Source: Caryophanales bacterium (GTDB taxonomy: Bacteria > Bacillota_I > Bacilli_A > RF39 > UBA660). From it: a stretch of 30,069 bases of DNA. Position numbers and translations under genes: made by a program. Of this stretch, positions 14,171 to 22,428 are shown piece by piece (the first letter of the stretch is position 1; every line of letters starts with the position of its first letter). The notes beneath the pieces were generated by a model. The model did no database searches. It worked only from the letters and a program-made list of their open reading frames with translations, and was not told the origin of the DNA. Where the stretch lies: positions 1 through 30,069 of the forward strand of contig JAEEZO010000067.1 in the NCBI GenBank assembly GCA_016291895.1, in the 5' to 3' direction.

Positions 14171-16249
14171 ATGAATAAGTTTGCAAAGTTTGTTGTAAAG
14201 AATAAAAAGTTATTTATTCTTATTAGTTTAATATTAATAATACCTTCTATTATTGGTTACTTTATTACTAAAACTAATTATGATATTTTAGTATATTTAC
14301 CTAATGATATAGAAACTTTGAAAGGTCAAAATATTTTAACTGATGAGTTTAAAATGGGTTCTTTTTCTATTTCGATTGTTGATGGAGCGAGTGATAGTGA
14401 ATTATCTAAAATAGAAAATGAAATTAGAAAGATTGATTGCGTTACAGAAGTATTAAGTATTAATGATGTAACAGGTATTAAGATTCCTCTTGATATGATA
14501 CCTAAGAGTGTTCTTGATAAAGTAGCAGTTGGAGATTCTCGTTTGCTATTAATAATATTTAGTACGGGTACAAGTGATGATAAAACCATGCTTGCTATTG
14601 ATAAGATTAGTGAAATGTCTAATAGTATTAAAGTTGGTGGTATGAGTTCAATGGTTCATGATACAAGAGTATTATTTGAAAGCCAGACTTTTTTATATGT
14701 TTTTATTGCGGTTGTTTGCTGTTTAGTAATACTATTATTATCACTTGACTCTTATATTGTACCTTTTATTCTCTTAGGTAATATTGGTGTTTCTATTTTA
14801 TTTAATATGGGATCAAATATTATCTTTGGTGATATTTCATATATTACAAAAGCGATAGCTGCGGTTCTACAACTTGGTGTTACAACTGATTTTTCAATAT
14901 TCTTATATCATAAATATGAATATTATAAAGGAAAATATAAAACAAAAGAAAAGGCAATGGAAGAAGCGATTAAAGAAACAATGGTATCTGTTGTTGGCAG
15001 TTCATTAACCACAGTTGCAGGTTTTCTTGCTTTATGTAGTATGAAATTAACTCTTGGTACCGATATTGGTCTTGTTATGGCTAAGGGGGTTATCTTTGGA
15101 GTTATAACAGTTCTTACATTATATCCAGCTTTAATTCTTACATTTGATAATTTAATTAATAAGACTAAACATAAGAATTTAGTTCCTAAGTTTAAGCTTG
15201 TTAAACCGTTTGTTTTAAAACATTATAAATTAATTTTTATTATTTTCTTAATTCTTTTAATACCTAGTTACTTATCACAAAAGAAAACTAATATTTATTA
15301 TAATCTAGATAGTTCAATACCTTCTGATTATAGTTATACGATTGCATCAAAGAAACTTAAAAATGATTATCATATGATATCTCAAGAAATGATTTTAATT
15401 AGTAATGATGTCGATGATTTTAAAATTAATGAAATGATTGATGAAATTAAAAAGTTACCAGGTATAGGGGATGTTTTATCTATATCTCAATTAAATAATA
15501 GTGGTTTAAATGAAAATATTTTACCTAAAAGAATTAGAGATATTATTGTTAATGATAAATATAAATTAATTATTATTAATTCTAATTATGAAGTTGCTAC
15601 TGATGAAATTAATAAGCAAATTAATGATTTAAATACAATTATTAAAAAGTATGATAAGAATGCTATTCTTGCTGGTGAAGGACCATTAATGAATGATTTA
15701 GTAAGTATAACAGCAATTGATTTTATTAATGTAAATTATGTATCCATTGGTGTTATCTTCTTAATTATGTTCTTTGTATTAAAGTCATTGAGTCTTCCAG
15801 TACTTCTTGTGACGGGTATTGAGTTTGCCATCTTTATTAATATGGGTATTCCATATTGGACTAGTACATCACTTCCATTTGTATCATCTATTGTTATTGG
15901 TACTATTCAGTTAGGAGCTACTATTGATTATGCAATTTTATTAACAACTAAATATCTAGATGAAAGAAAAAATGGAAAAGATAAGAAAGAAGCTATTGGT
16001 AATGCTTTATCAAGTTCCGTATCATCTATTTTTGTAAGTGCGATGTGTTTCTTTGGCGCAACATTTGGTGTATATGTTGTATCAAAGATTGATATGATTG
16101 CATCTCTTTGTTTACTAATGTCTCGAGGAGCCATAATAAGTATGCTTGTTGTTATGTTTATAATTCCTAGCATCTTATTAGTATTTGATAAATTAATTAT
16201 TAAAACAACTTTAGGATTTAAGAAAGGAATGATTAAAAATGAAAAATAA
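14171..16249 (+). CDS. MMPL/RND-superfamily exporter
   Basis: The 692-residue protein shows the duplicated RND half: TM1 (about 12-33), an external domain, a cluster of about five TM helices (170-330), then a second anchor (about 350-370), a second external domain and five more TM helices (525-680). Matching motifs recur: AAVLQLGVTTDFSIFLYHKYE in the first half and IQLGATIDYAILLTTKYLDE in the second, each with the intramembrane Asp of the proton path. It is half the usual length of Gram-negative RND pumps, as expected for Gram-positive MMPL proteins. It overlaps the secreted partner gene by 11 nt. Substrates of such pumps are lipids or hydrophobic molecules; here unknown. Confidence 0.93.
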   Translation: MNKFAKFVVKNKKLFILISLILIIPSIIGYFITKTNYDILVYLPNDIETLKGQNILTDEFKMGSFSISIVDGASDSELSKIENEIRKIDCVTEVLSINDVTGIKIPLDMIPKSVLDKVAVGDSRLLLIIFSTGTSDDKTMLAIDKISEMSNSIKVGGMSSMVHDTRVLFESQTFLYVFIAVVCCLVILLLSLDSYIVPFILLGNIGVSILFNMGSNIIFGDISYITKAIAAVLQLGVTTDFSIFLYHKYEYYKGKYKTKEKAMEEAIKETMVSVVGSSLTTVAGFLALCSMKLTLGTDIGLVMAKGVIFGVITVLTLYPALILTFDNLINKTKHKNLVPKFKLVKPFVLKHYKLIFIIFLILLIPSYLSQKKTNIYYNLDSSIPSDYSYTIASKKLKNDYHMISQEMILISNDVDDFKINEMIDEIKKLPGIGDVLSISQLNNSGLNENILPKRIRDIIVNDKYKLIIINSNYEVATDEINKQINDLNTIIKKYDKNAILAGEGPLMNDLVSITAIDFINVNYVSIGVIFLIMFFVLKSLSLPVLLVTGIEFAIFINMGIPYWTSTSLPFVSSIVIGTIQLGATIDYAILLTTKYLDERKNGKDKKEAIGNALSSSVSSIFVSAMCFFGATFGVYVVSKIDMIASLCLLMSRGAIISMLVVMFIIPSILLVFDKLIIKTTLGFKKGMIKNEK

Positions 16250-18428
16250 ATTTATAAAAAAATTGTTTGTATCTATTATTGTAATTAGTGAATTATTTAA
16301 TTATACAAGTGTTTTAGCTTTAACTAAAGAAGAGTCTATTTATGTAAATTTAAATAGTGATGGTAAAGAAAATAAAGTAACGATATCAGAACACTTGTAT
16401 GATCTGTCAAATGAAATAAATGATATTACTTCTTTATCAGATATTAAAAGTATTAATAGTGATGATAAATATAATTTAGATGGTAATAAATTAACATGGA
16501 AAACAAGTAATAAAGATATCTATTATCAAGGAACAACTGATAAAGAATTACCAATCTCTTTAACAATTAAATATTATTTAGATAATAAAGAAATGAATGT
16601 TAATGATATGTTATCTAAAAAAGGTCACATTAAAATTGTTATTGAATATGAAAATCATTTATCTAAAAAAATGAATATAAATGGTAAATATGAAACTATT
16701 TATACACCATTTGCCGTTGTTACAACATCTATTTTAAATAATACAGATAATCATAATATTAAAGTAACTAATGGTAAAGTAGTTGATAATGGGGTTACAT
16801 CATTTATTGTTGCTGTAACTTCCCCTGGCTTATATGAATCATTAAAAATAGATGAATTAAAAGATATCAATAAAGTAGAGATCAGTTATGATACAGATAA
16901 CTTCTCCTTAAATTCTATTTATTCACTAGCAACTTCTAATATGTTTGATAATGATAATTTAAGTAAGTTTAGTAAGATTAATGAACTATATAATAATATT
17001 AATTTATTACAAAGTAATATGAATATGATTGTATCATCATCTAAGAAATTAAGTGATGGTTCTAAAAAAATAAATAATGGCATTAATGAACTAAATAATA
17101 GAGTAGTTGAATTAACTAATAAATATAACTATTATCGTAGTCAAGATAAAAATACTTTAAAAGAAGAATTAATTAAAATAATTGAAGAAAATATTAATAA
17201 AATTAGTAGTGGATTAGAAGACGAAATAGTTATTGAAGCAACTAAATTAATAAAAGATAATTCTAGTGAACTTGAAAAAAGTTTAATTGAATATACTAAG
17301 AAAAATACTAAATTAGTAGTTGATAATAAAATTAATGATGTCGTTAATAAAGTAGATTTTAAAGTAATAGTTAATGATATTATTAATAGTAATCTATATA
17401 ATTTACTTAAAAATGATCAAGAATTAAAATTAGTTGAAAAGAATATTAAAGATAAAATATTATTAAAAGTTAAAGAATCAATTAATAATACAATGTTAAA
17501 AGTTAATAGTGAAATGAATAATCTATTATCTTATAATGATGAATATATTGATGAAATTGCAAATGAATATAATGTTGATTATGAGACTGCAAAGAATATT
17601 ATTGATCGTGTTCAAAATGATAATAAGAATAAAGTAAATAATTATTTATCTAAATTAGATGTATCAAATAAAGTAATTAATATCTTATCTAATGAAGAAG
17701 AATTAAATAATATAATTAATACTTATATCAATAATATTAATAGTAAACTCCAAGAATTAATTAATAATAATCAAGATTTAATTGCATATGAAAAAGTATT
17801 AAAAGAAAAAATAGTTGATGCAATTAAAAAAGATATTTCTGATAATAATACATATTTAAATTTAGATATTAAGTCATCAATTAATAATATGATTGATGAA
17901 ATAATTAATAAGACTGCTTCTGATATTGCAAGTAAATATACTTATGACTATTCTAAAGTTATTGTAAGAAATGTTATTGAAAAACAATTTGATAGTGAAA
18001 ATGTAGATAATAAATTACGTGAAGTATTAAAAATATATGAGAATGATATTAGTGATAAATTAATGATTCTTGATAATACGATTAATACTTTATCAACATC
18101 TATTAAATTATTAAATGATGGATCAAATAAAGTTACGAAGGGTATGGATGAATTATCAAAAGGACTTGATAAATATAATCGAGAGGGAATTAATAAGATT
18201 AGTAAACTAGTAAATGGTGATGTTAAAAAGTTCCAAAGTAGATTTGAAGCAGTTATGAAATTAAGTAAGGATTATAAAACTTTTGATAGTATAAATAAAA
18301 GTGATAAAGGTACTTCGAAAATTGTCTTTATGATTGATTCTATTAATAAAACAAAAGAAGAAAGAATTGAAATTAAAGAAGAAAAACATGAAAGTTTTAT
18401 TGACAAGATAAAAGGTTTATTTAACTAA
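16239..18428 (+). CDS. Secreted coiled-coil partner of the MMPL exporter, YhgE/Pip-like
   Basis: The 729-residue protein starts with a signal peptide (about 1-29, ending SVLALT). An N-terminal beta-rich domain follows (about 30-215); its opening KEESIYVNLNSDGK and the later KLTWKTSNKDIYYQGTTDKE are conserved in Firmicutes proteins encoded beside MMPL pumps. Most of the rest is a long Asn/Lys/Ile-rich helical region with coiled-coil repeats, flanked by two short DGS-K-N-G-x-x-EL motifs (near 278 and 630) typical of YhgE/Pip-like proteins. The C-terminus is charged, KEEKHESFIDKIKGLFN, without a membrane anchor or sorting signal. The ribosome site GAAAGGAATG precedes the ATG, which overlaps the pump gene. 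Likely a periplasm-like or wall-facing partner; function unproven. Confidence 0.8.
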   Translation: MKNKFIKKLFVSIIVISELFNYTSVLALTKEESIYVNLNSDGKENKVTISEHLYDLSNEINDITSLSDIKSINSDDKYNLDGNKLTWKTSNKDIYYQGTTDKELPISLTIKYYLDNKEMNVNDMLSKKGHIKIVIEYENHLSKKMNINGKYETIYTPFAVVTTSILNNTDNHNIKVTNGKVVDNGVTSFIVAVTSPGLYESLKIDELKDINKVEISYDTDNFSLNSIYSLATSNMFDNDNLSKFSKINELYNNINLLQSNMNMIVSSSKKLSDGSKKINNGINELNNRVVELTNKYNYYRSQDKNTLKEELIKIIEENINKISSGLEDEIVIEATKLIKDNSSELEKSLIEYTKKNTKLVVDNKINDVVNKVDFKVIVNDIINSNLYNLLKNDQELKLVEKNIKDKILLKVKESINNTMLKVNSEMNNLLSYNDEYIDEIANEYNVDYETAKNIIDRVQNDNKNKVNNYLSKLDVSNKVINILSNEEELNNIINTYINNINSKLQELINNNQDLIAYEKVLKEKIVDAIKKDISDNNTYLNLDIKSSINNMIDEIINKTASDIASKYTYDYSKVIVRNVIEKQFDSENVDNKLREVLKIYENDISDKLMILDNTINTLSTSIKLLNDGSNKVTKGMDELSKGLDKYNREGINKISKLVNGDVKKFQSRFEAVMKLSKDYKTFDSINKSDKGTSKIVFMIDSINKTKEERIEIKEEKHESFIDKIKGLFN

Positions 18429-18454
18429 AAAGAATGATTATTCATTCTTTTTTA
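18427..18454 (+). terminator. Terminator of the MMPL operon
   Basis: A perfect 11-bp stem (AAAAAGAATGA at 18427-18437, TCATTCTTTTT at 18442-18452) closes on a TTAT loop and continues in T. Confidence 0.88.
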
Positions 18455-18503
18455 TTAATAAATATTTACAATTATTGTAAATAGAATGATTTTATTAAAA
18501 TAA

Positions 18504-18530
18504 TTAGCACTCTTGCTTGACAACTGCTAA
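18504..18530. promoter_or_regulatory. CIRCE operator for HrcA
   Basis: TTAGCACTC (18504-18512), 9 bp, AACTGCTAA (18522-18530). The left arm is the exact CIRCE consensus; the right arm differs from GAGTGCTAA at two positions. CIRCE binds the HrcA repressor, which controls chaperone genes. hrcA is not in the window. Confidence 0.88.
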
Positions 18531-18545
18531 TTATAGTGTTATTAT
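18517..18545 (+). promoter_or_regulatory. Sigma-A promoter of hsp20 embedded in CIRCE
   Basis: TTGACA (18517-18522), the exact -35 consensus, 17 bp, TATTAT (18540-18545). The -35 lies within the CIRCE spacer and right arm, so HrcA binding would block RNA polymerase directly. Confidence 0.85.
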
Positions 18546-18550
18546 TAAAA

Positions 18551-18576
18551 TGTAATGAGAATTAAGAATCATTACA
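18551..18576 (+). other. 5'-terminal stem-loop of the hsp20 leader
   Basis: TGTAATGA (18551-18558) and TCATTACA (18569-18576) pair perfectly around a 10-nt loop. The predicted transcription start is near 18552, so the hairpin would sit at the very 5' end of the mRNA and could stabilise it; it is far from the ribosome site, so a thermometer role is not supported. Confidence 0.55.
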
Positions 18577-18636
18577 AGGTATTAAATTATATTGTGCTAC
18601 CCAATCGTAACACGTTATGAAAGGAAGTTGATATAT

Positions 18637-19065
18637 ATGATGTTAGTACCTAGAGATTTTGATTTGTTTGATGATTTCTTTGGAGATGAATTCTTACCAA
18701 GACATGAATATTTTGGTAGAAGAGAAAGAAATATGATGAAGACGGATATTAAGGAAAAGAAAGATAAATACTTACTTGATATTGATCTACCAGGATTCAA
18801 TAAAGAAAATATTGATATTTCACTTAATAAAGGATATTTAAATATTAAAGCCAAAGTAGATAAAGAAGAGAAGAATGATGAAGATGAAAAGTTCGTTCGT
18901 CGTGAAAGATATTATGGAGAATGTTCTCGTAGTTTCTATGTAGGTGAAGATATTAATGAAAATGATATTCATGCAGAATTTAAAAATGGTATTTTAAAAA
19001 TTGAATTACCTAAAAAACAAATTGAAGATAAATCTCATGAAGTTAAACAAATCGCTATTAAATAA
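18637..19065 (+). CDS. hsp20: Small heat-shock protein Hsp20 (alpha-crystallin family)
   Basis: I set the start at ATG 18637 after AAGGAAG (18621-18627); an upstream TTG at 18592 has no ribosome site. The 142-residue product has an N-terminal aromatic arm (DFDLFDDFFGDEF), an alpha-crystallin domain (about 34-130) with LDIDLPGFNKENIDISL, the FVRRERYYGECSRSF strand and the conserved A-x-x-x-N-G-I-L motif (AEFKNGILKIELPKK), then an I-x-I tail (QIAIK). It is an ATP-independent holdase that binds unfolding proteins in the cytoplasm as oligomers. Control by HrcA is shown by the CIRCE site. A second ATG at 18640 is a possible alternative start. Confidence 0.96.
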   Translation: MMLVPRDFDLFDDFFGDEFLPRHEYFGRRERNMMKTDIKEKKDKYLLDIDLPGFNKENIDISLNKGYLNIKAKVDKEEKNDEDEKFVRRERYYGECSRSFYVGEDINENDIHAEFKNGILKIELPKKQIEDKSHEVKQIAIK

Positions 19066-19071
19066 TAATCT

Positions 19072-19096
19072 AAGGAACAGTAAATCTGTTCCTTTT
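19072..19096 (+). terminator. Terminator of hsp20
   Basis: A perfect 9-bp stem (AAGGAACAG at 19072-19080, CTGTTCCTT at 19086-19094) has a 5-nt loop and ends in TTTT. Confidence 0.85.
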
Positions 19097-19097
19097 A

Positions 19098-19106
19098 TGT
19101 TATAAT
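19098..19106 (+). promoter_or_regulatory. Extended -10 in front of the chimeric locus
   Basis: TGTTATAAT at 19098-19106 fits the strong extended -10 used elsewhere in the window. It would start transcription near 19113, exactly where the EVE-like fragment becomes recognisable. Confidence 0.5.
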
Positions 19107-19112
19107 TATAAA

Positions 19113-19304
19113 GATGAAATTATATGGAAGCAATCTAGTAATATAAATATTGATGATTATGTATATTTATATGTTTGTGAACCTTATAAAAAAATTATGT
19201 ATAAATGTAAGGTTATAGAAGTTAATATTCCATATGAATACAAAGATAAAAATGTATCTATGAATAAAGTAATGAAAATAAAACTAGTAGAAAAGATGGA
19301 TAAA
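19113..19304 (+). pseudogene. Fragment of an EVE/PUA-like domain gene, 5' end and remainder lost
   Basis: Read in the frame of the downstream permease, 19113-19304 encodes about 64 residues: WKQSSNINIDDYVYLYV, then EPYKKIMYKCKVIEVNIPY, then KVMKIKLVEK. This matches the WKQ..N...GD.VY.Y...P...IMYK..V pattern of EVE/PUA-like domains in Clostridia, which read modified bases or RNA and often sit in restriction-type proteins. There is no in-frame ATG before 19197, and the frame closes at a TAA at 19071-19073 in the hsp20 terminator. The start of the domain is missing. The sequence then passes straight into a NatB-type permease, so it is a gene remnant. Domain recognition is by pattern and moderately sure. 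Confidence 0.65.
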
Positions 19305-20285
19305 AAGAATTATGATTTTAATTATCAATTTTCTGAAAAAGAAAAAGAATTAGCTAAACAATCATTTATTGAACCAGTATATGCAAGTGAAGAAAAATTA
19401 AAAGAACAATTTGATAATGGTAAATTAAATCTATATGTATTAAGAGATGGTAATAAATATGGAATGTATTATCGTAATGACACAACTAGTTCAATGGCTT
19501 TACAGCTTGCAGATGAATACTTTGAAAATTATAAACAATATCTTCAAAAAGAATATTTAGAAAACTATGGTATTAATACAAAAGAAGTTTTTGAAATAAT
19601 TACTTTCGAAGATCATGAAGAGAAGAGTGAAAACTTTATTGGCAAATATATAGGTGAGTTCTCATTCATTTATATAATCATGGCTATAACTATTGCAGCT
19701 ACATATCCAGCAACAGATGCAGCAGCAGGTGAAAAAGAAAGAGGAACACTTGAAACTTTATTCACATTCCCGATTAAGAGTAGAGATATTATTGTTGGTA
19801 AATATTTAGGTGTTACAACAATTTCATTAATTACAGGATTATTAAGTTTAATTCTTACACAAGGAGCACTTATCTATGTAAATGATAAATATGAAATGTT
19901 ACATGCTTATAATATTGTATTTAGTGTACCTACATTATTAATACTTGCTTTAATGATAATTTTATTCTCATTCTTAGTAAGTGGTTTAACTATTGCAATG
20001 GCATCTAAATCTAAAACATTTAAAGAAACTCAAAGTGCATTAGCGCCTATTAATATGATTGTTATGTTACCAGGATTAATATCATATTTTATGAATCTTA
20101 AAACAACACCGTTATATTCAATGATACCTTTCTTAAATCTTAATTTAATATTTAGTGATACGGTTAAAGGTGAATTTAATGTTATTAATATTGGATTGAT
20201 GGTATTATCTACAATCATCTTTATTACAATATTATTATCATTTATTATCAAACATTATAAGAGTGAAAAAACATTGTTTGGTTAA
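19197..20285 (+). CDS. Truncated NatB-like permease fused to EVE-like remnant (probably non-functional)
   Basis: From about residue 40 (YDFNYQFSEKEKELAKQ) to the end (HYKSEKTLFG) this ORF aligns with the NatB-like permease at 9416-10558, including ATYPATDAAAGEKERGTLE and FPIKSRDIIVGKYLG. The permease's N-terminal cytoplasmic part and TM1 are absent, replaced by about 36 residues of an unrelated EVE-like domain. The external domain would therefore start inside the cell without its first anchor. No ribosome site precedes ATG 19197 and there is no companion ATPase. The remaining frame is intact with no internal stop, so the event may be recent or the C-terminal part may still be made. It may also be an assembly artefact. 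Function as a transporter is doubtful. Confidence 0.75.
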   Translation: MYKCKVIEVNIPYEYKDKNVSMNKVMKIKLVEKMDKKNYDFNYQFSEKEKELAKQSFIEPVYASEEKLKEQFDNGKLNLYVLRDGNKYGMYYRNDTTSSMALQLADEYFENYKQYLQKEYLENYGINTKEVFEIITFEDHEEKSENFIGKYIGEFSFIYIIMAITIAATYPATDAAAGEKERGTLETLFTFPIKSRDIIVGKYLGVTTISLITGLLSLILTQGALIYVNDKYEMLHAYNIVFSVPTLLILALMIILFSFLVSGLTIAMASKSKTFKETQSALAPINMIVMLPGLISYFMNLKTTPLYSMIPFLNLNLIFSDTVKGEFNVINIGLMVLSTIIFITILLSFIIKHYKSEKTLFG

Positions 20286-20317
20286 AAGACTTAACTCTTT
20301 ATGAGTTAAGTCTTTTT
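20284..20317 (+). terminator. Strong terminator after the truncated permease
   Basis: A perfect 14-bp stem (AAAAGACTTAACTC at 20284-20297, GAGTTAAGTCTTTT at 20303-20316) has a 5-nt loop and a T run. Confidence 0.9.
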
Positions 20318-20318
20318 G

Positions 20319-20327
20319 TGCTATAAT
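20319..20327 (+). promoter_or_regulatory. Extended -10 promoter giving a leaderless GH5 mRNA
   Basis: TGCTATAAT (20319-20327) is a perfect extended -10. The ATG is at 20334, where transcription is expected to start, and no Shine-Dalgarno exists between, so the message is probably leaderless. The box directly follows the T run of the preceding terminator. Confidence 0.65.
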
Positions 20328-20333
20328 TAATTT

Positions 20334-22349
20334 ATGAAAATAAAATCAAAAGAAGTTTATATTATTATTTTTCTTGTCATTACTATTATTGGCTTAATAG
20401 TATTTTTGGTTGTGAATAATAATGATTCTATTAACGAAATTGATATAAAAGAAGAAGATAATCAAAATAAAGATAATGATGATAAGAAAGATGATGATAA
20501 TAAAAAAGATAATGATGATAAGAAAGATGATAAAGAAGAACCTAAAAAAGAAGATAAACTAGCTTTTAAAAATAAAGATGCCACAGTATATGTATCAAAT
20601 AATGTAACTTTAGAATTAAATGGAATAAATGGTAATATTACATGTGATAGTTCAGATAAGATTGTTGCAGAAGTAATAAAAAGTAATAATTCTTGTATTG
20701 TAACTGGTCATAGTTATGGTAATGTTACAATTAAAGCTAAAGATAATAAAAATGAAACTTCAATTAAAGTATCTGTTATTAATAAAAAAATAACAAGTAA
20801 TGATTTTCTTAAAGTAAAAGGAACTAAATTTGTAAAAGTTTCCAATAATGATACCGTTTTATTGAGAGGTTTTAATCTTGGGGAATTTTTTAGTAGAGCC
20901 ATATCATTAACACCAATTAAAAAGGCATCATCTAATGAATCAGCTTGGGATAGAGAATATCCTGATAATAATTTGCAAATAAACTATATATTAGATAAAA
21001 GATTTGGAAGTGAAAAAGCATTTACTTTAAATGAATCATATTATAGTAATTTTATTAATGAAAAAGATCTTGATATGATTGCTAGTAGTGGAGCTAATGT
21101 TGTTCGCTTACCAATTGAATGGAGTTACTTTGTTAATTTAAAGTTTGATGATACAAGTCGTGATAAAAATAATAATTATAAATATTCTTATACTATGCTT
21201 ACAGGTGATAAATTAGAAAGTCGATTTAAACACATTGATAAAATTATTGATGAATGTGGTAAACGAGGAATATACGTTATTATTGATTTACATGTTGTTG
21301 ATGGTGGTCAAAATAATGGTGGTATTAGAAGTAAAAGGGGAGGCTATTCTTTCTTTGATAACAAAGATAGTTTAAATAATGCTCTTGCAATTTGGAAATT
21401 AATTGCTAAAAGATATAAAAATAATCCTATAGTAGCTGCTTATGAATTATTAAATGAACCAGGAGCACCTGAAAATAAATTAATTAGTTTTTATAAAGAC
21501 GCGTATAACACTATTAGAAATGAAGAAAAAGATGCTAAATATAAACATATAATAATTATGGAATCAACAATGAGTGGTGCTACTAATCATTCTATTAAAT
21601 CATTAAAGAAACCTAGTGAATATGGTTTTTCTAATGTAGCTTATTCTGTTCATGATTATTTCACTTCGAATAATAGTGTTTTACCAGGAAATGGTAGTAA
21701 AGAAGATGTTAAAAAAGCTATTAAAGCTAAAGTTGAACAAGATGTAAAAGAAATGAAAGAATATAAGATTCCTTTATTTATTGGAGAAACTAATTTTTTA
21801 TGGAAAGATGTGGATGATGTCTGGAAATACGCTATGTCATATTATGATAGTAATTTAATAAGTTATACTTTTTGGACATATAAAGCAGCTGGTTCAACAT
21901 CATATGGTTTAGTATATAATTTAGATAAAAATAATAGTAATAAATTTGCGGATTTATTAAATGATAGTTATGATACAATTAATAAAAAGTTTAAAATGAC
22001 AACAATAAATGGTGGTTATACTTTAAATAAATATTACAAAGTTATAAGAAATAATTTTGCTGGTAACAATGGTAAATCAATAATGGCTTCATCGAGTTAT
22101 AATTGTAAGGTTGGCGAAAAAATAATTACGTCTATTAAATCTTTTTCTTCAAATGGTCATACGAAGTTAGATAAAATAGATTTAAGTAATAATAATGTAA
22201 CTATTAATAAGATATCTCCAACTGGTGTTATATGTGATGGAACTTCTTGTCAAACAATTGAAATAATTTGTAATAAGAAAGGTAATACAACTTTAACAAT
22301 AACTTCAAATGATCAAAGAATTACTAAATCAATGATAAATGTTAATTAG
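20334..22349 (+). CDS. Membrane-anchored glycoside hydrolase family 5 protein with Ig-like domains
   Basis: The 671-residue protein has an N-terminal TM anchor (about 8-28), a low-complexity Asp/Lys/Asn linker (about 37-80), a Big2-like Ig domain (about 83-150), a GH5 (cellulase-type) TIM barrel (about 160-560), and a C-terminal Ig-like domain (about 590-671). GH5 motifs are LLRGFNLGEFF, ANVVRLPIEW, VIIDLHVVDGGQ, YELLNEPG with acid/base Glu375, and LFIGETNF with nucleophile Glu485. It probably hydrolyses a beta-linked glucan, mannan or similar polysaccharide at the cell surface; the subfamily is not readable here. The gene is monocistronic between two terminators. The N-terminal segment lacks a clear cleavage site. 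Confidence 0.92.
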   Translation: MKIKSKEVYIIIFLVITIIGLIVFLVVNNNDSINEIDIKEEDNQNKDNDDKKDDDNKKDNDDKKDDKEEPKKEDKLAFKNKDATVYVSNNVTLELNGINGNITCDSSDKIVAEVIKSNNSCIVTGHSYGNVTIKAKDNKNETSIKVSVINKKITSNDFLKVKGTKFVKVSNNDTVLLRGFNLGEFFSRAISLTPIKKASSNESAWDREYPDNNLQINYILDKRFGSEKAFTLNESYYSNFINEKDLDMIASSGANVVRLPIEWSYFVNLKFDDTSRDKNNNYKYSYTMLTGDKLESRFKHIDKIIDECGKRGIYVIIDLHVVDGGQNNGGIRSKRGGYSFFDNKDSLNNALAIWKLIAKRYKNNPIVAAYELLNEPGAPENKLISFYKDAYNTIRNEEKDAKYKHIIIMESTMSGATNHSIKSLKKPSEYGFSNVAYSVHDYFTSNNSVLPGNGSKEDVKKAIKAKVEQDVKEMKEYKIPLFIGETNFLWKDVDDVWKYAMSYYDSNLISYTFWTYKAAGSTSYGLVYNLDKNNSNKFADLLNDSYDTINKKFKMTTINGGYTLNKYYKVIRNNFAGNNGKSIMASSSYNCKVGEKIITSIKSFSSNGHTKLDKIDLSNNNVTINKISPTGVICDGTSCQTIEIICNKKGNTTLTITSNDQRITKSMINVN

Positions 22350-22353
22350 ATTT

Positions 22354-22380
22354 AAAAGAAGATTTTTATCTTCTTTTTCT
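22354..22380 (+). terminator. Terminator of the GH5 gene
   Basis: A perfect 10-bp stem (AAAAGAAGAT at 22354-22363, ATCTTCTTTT at 22368-22377) with a TTTT loop and T tail. Confidence 0.85.
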
Positions 22381-22428
22381 TTGTAGTATTTTCTTTTTTC
22401 TTATGATAAAATAATTTCGGTGATATTT

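Noticed and set aside
14326..16173. Minus-strand ORFs within the MMPL gene
   Set aside because: They are antisense shadows of a strongly conserved exporter.
18592..18636. Upstream TTG start of hsp20
   Set aside because: There is no ribosome site before it, and ATG 18637 has AAGGAAG at good spacing and gives the normal Hsp20 N-terminus.
22420..22428. GTG start of lepA
   Set aside because: It overlaps the CGGTG ribosome site; ATG 22429 yields the standard LepA N-terminus.
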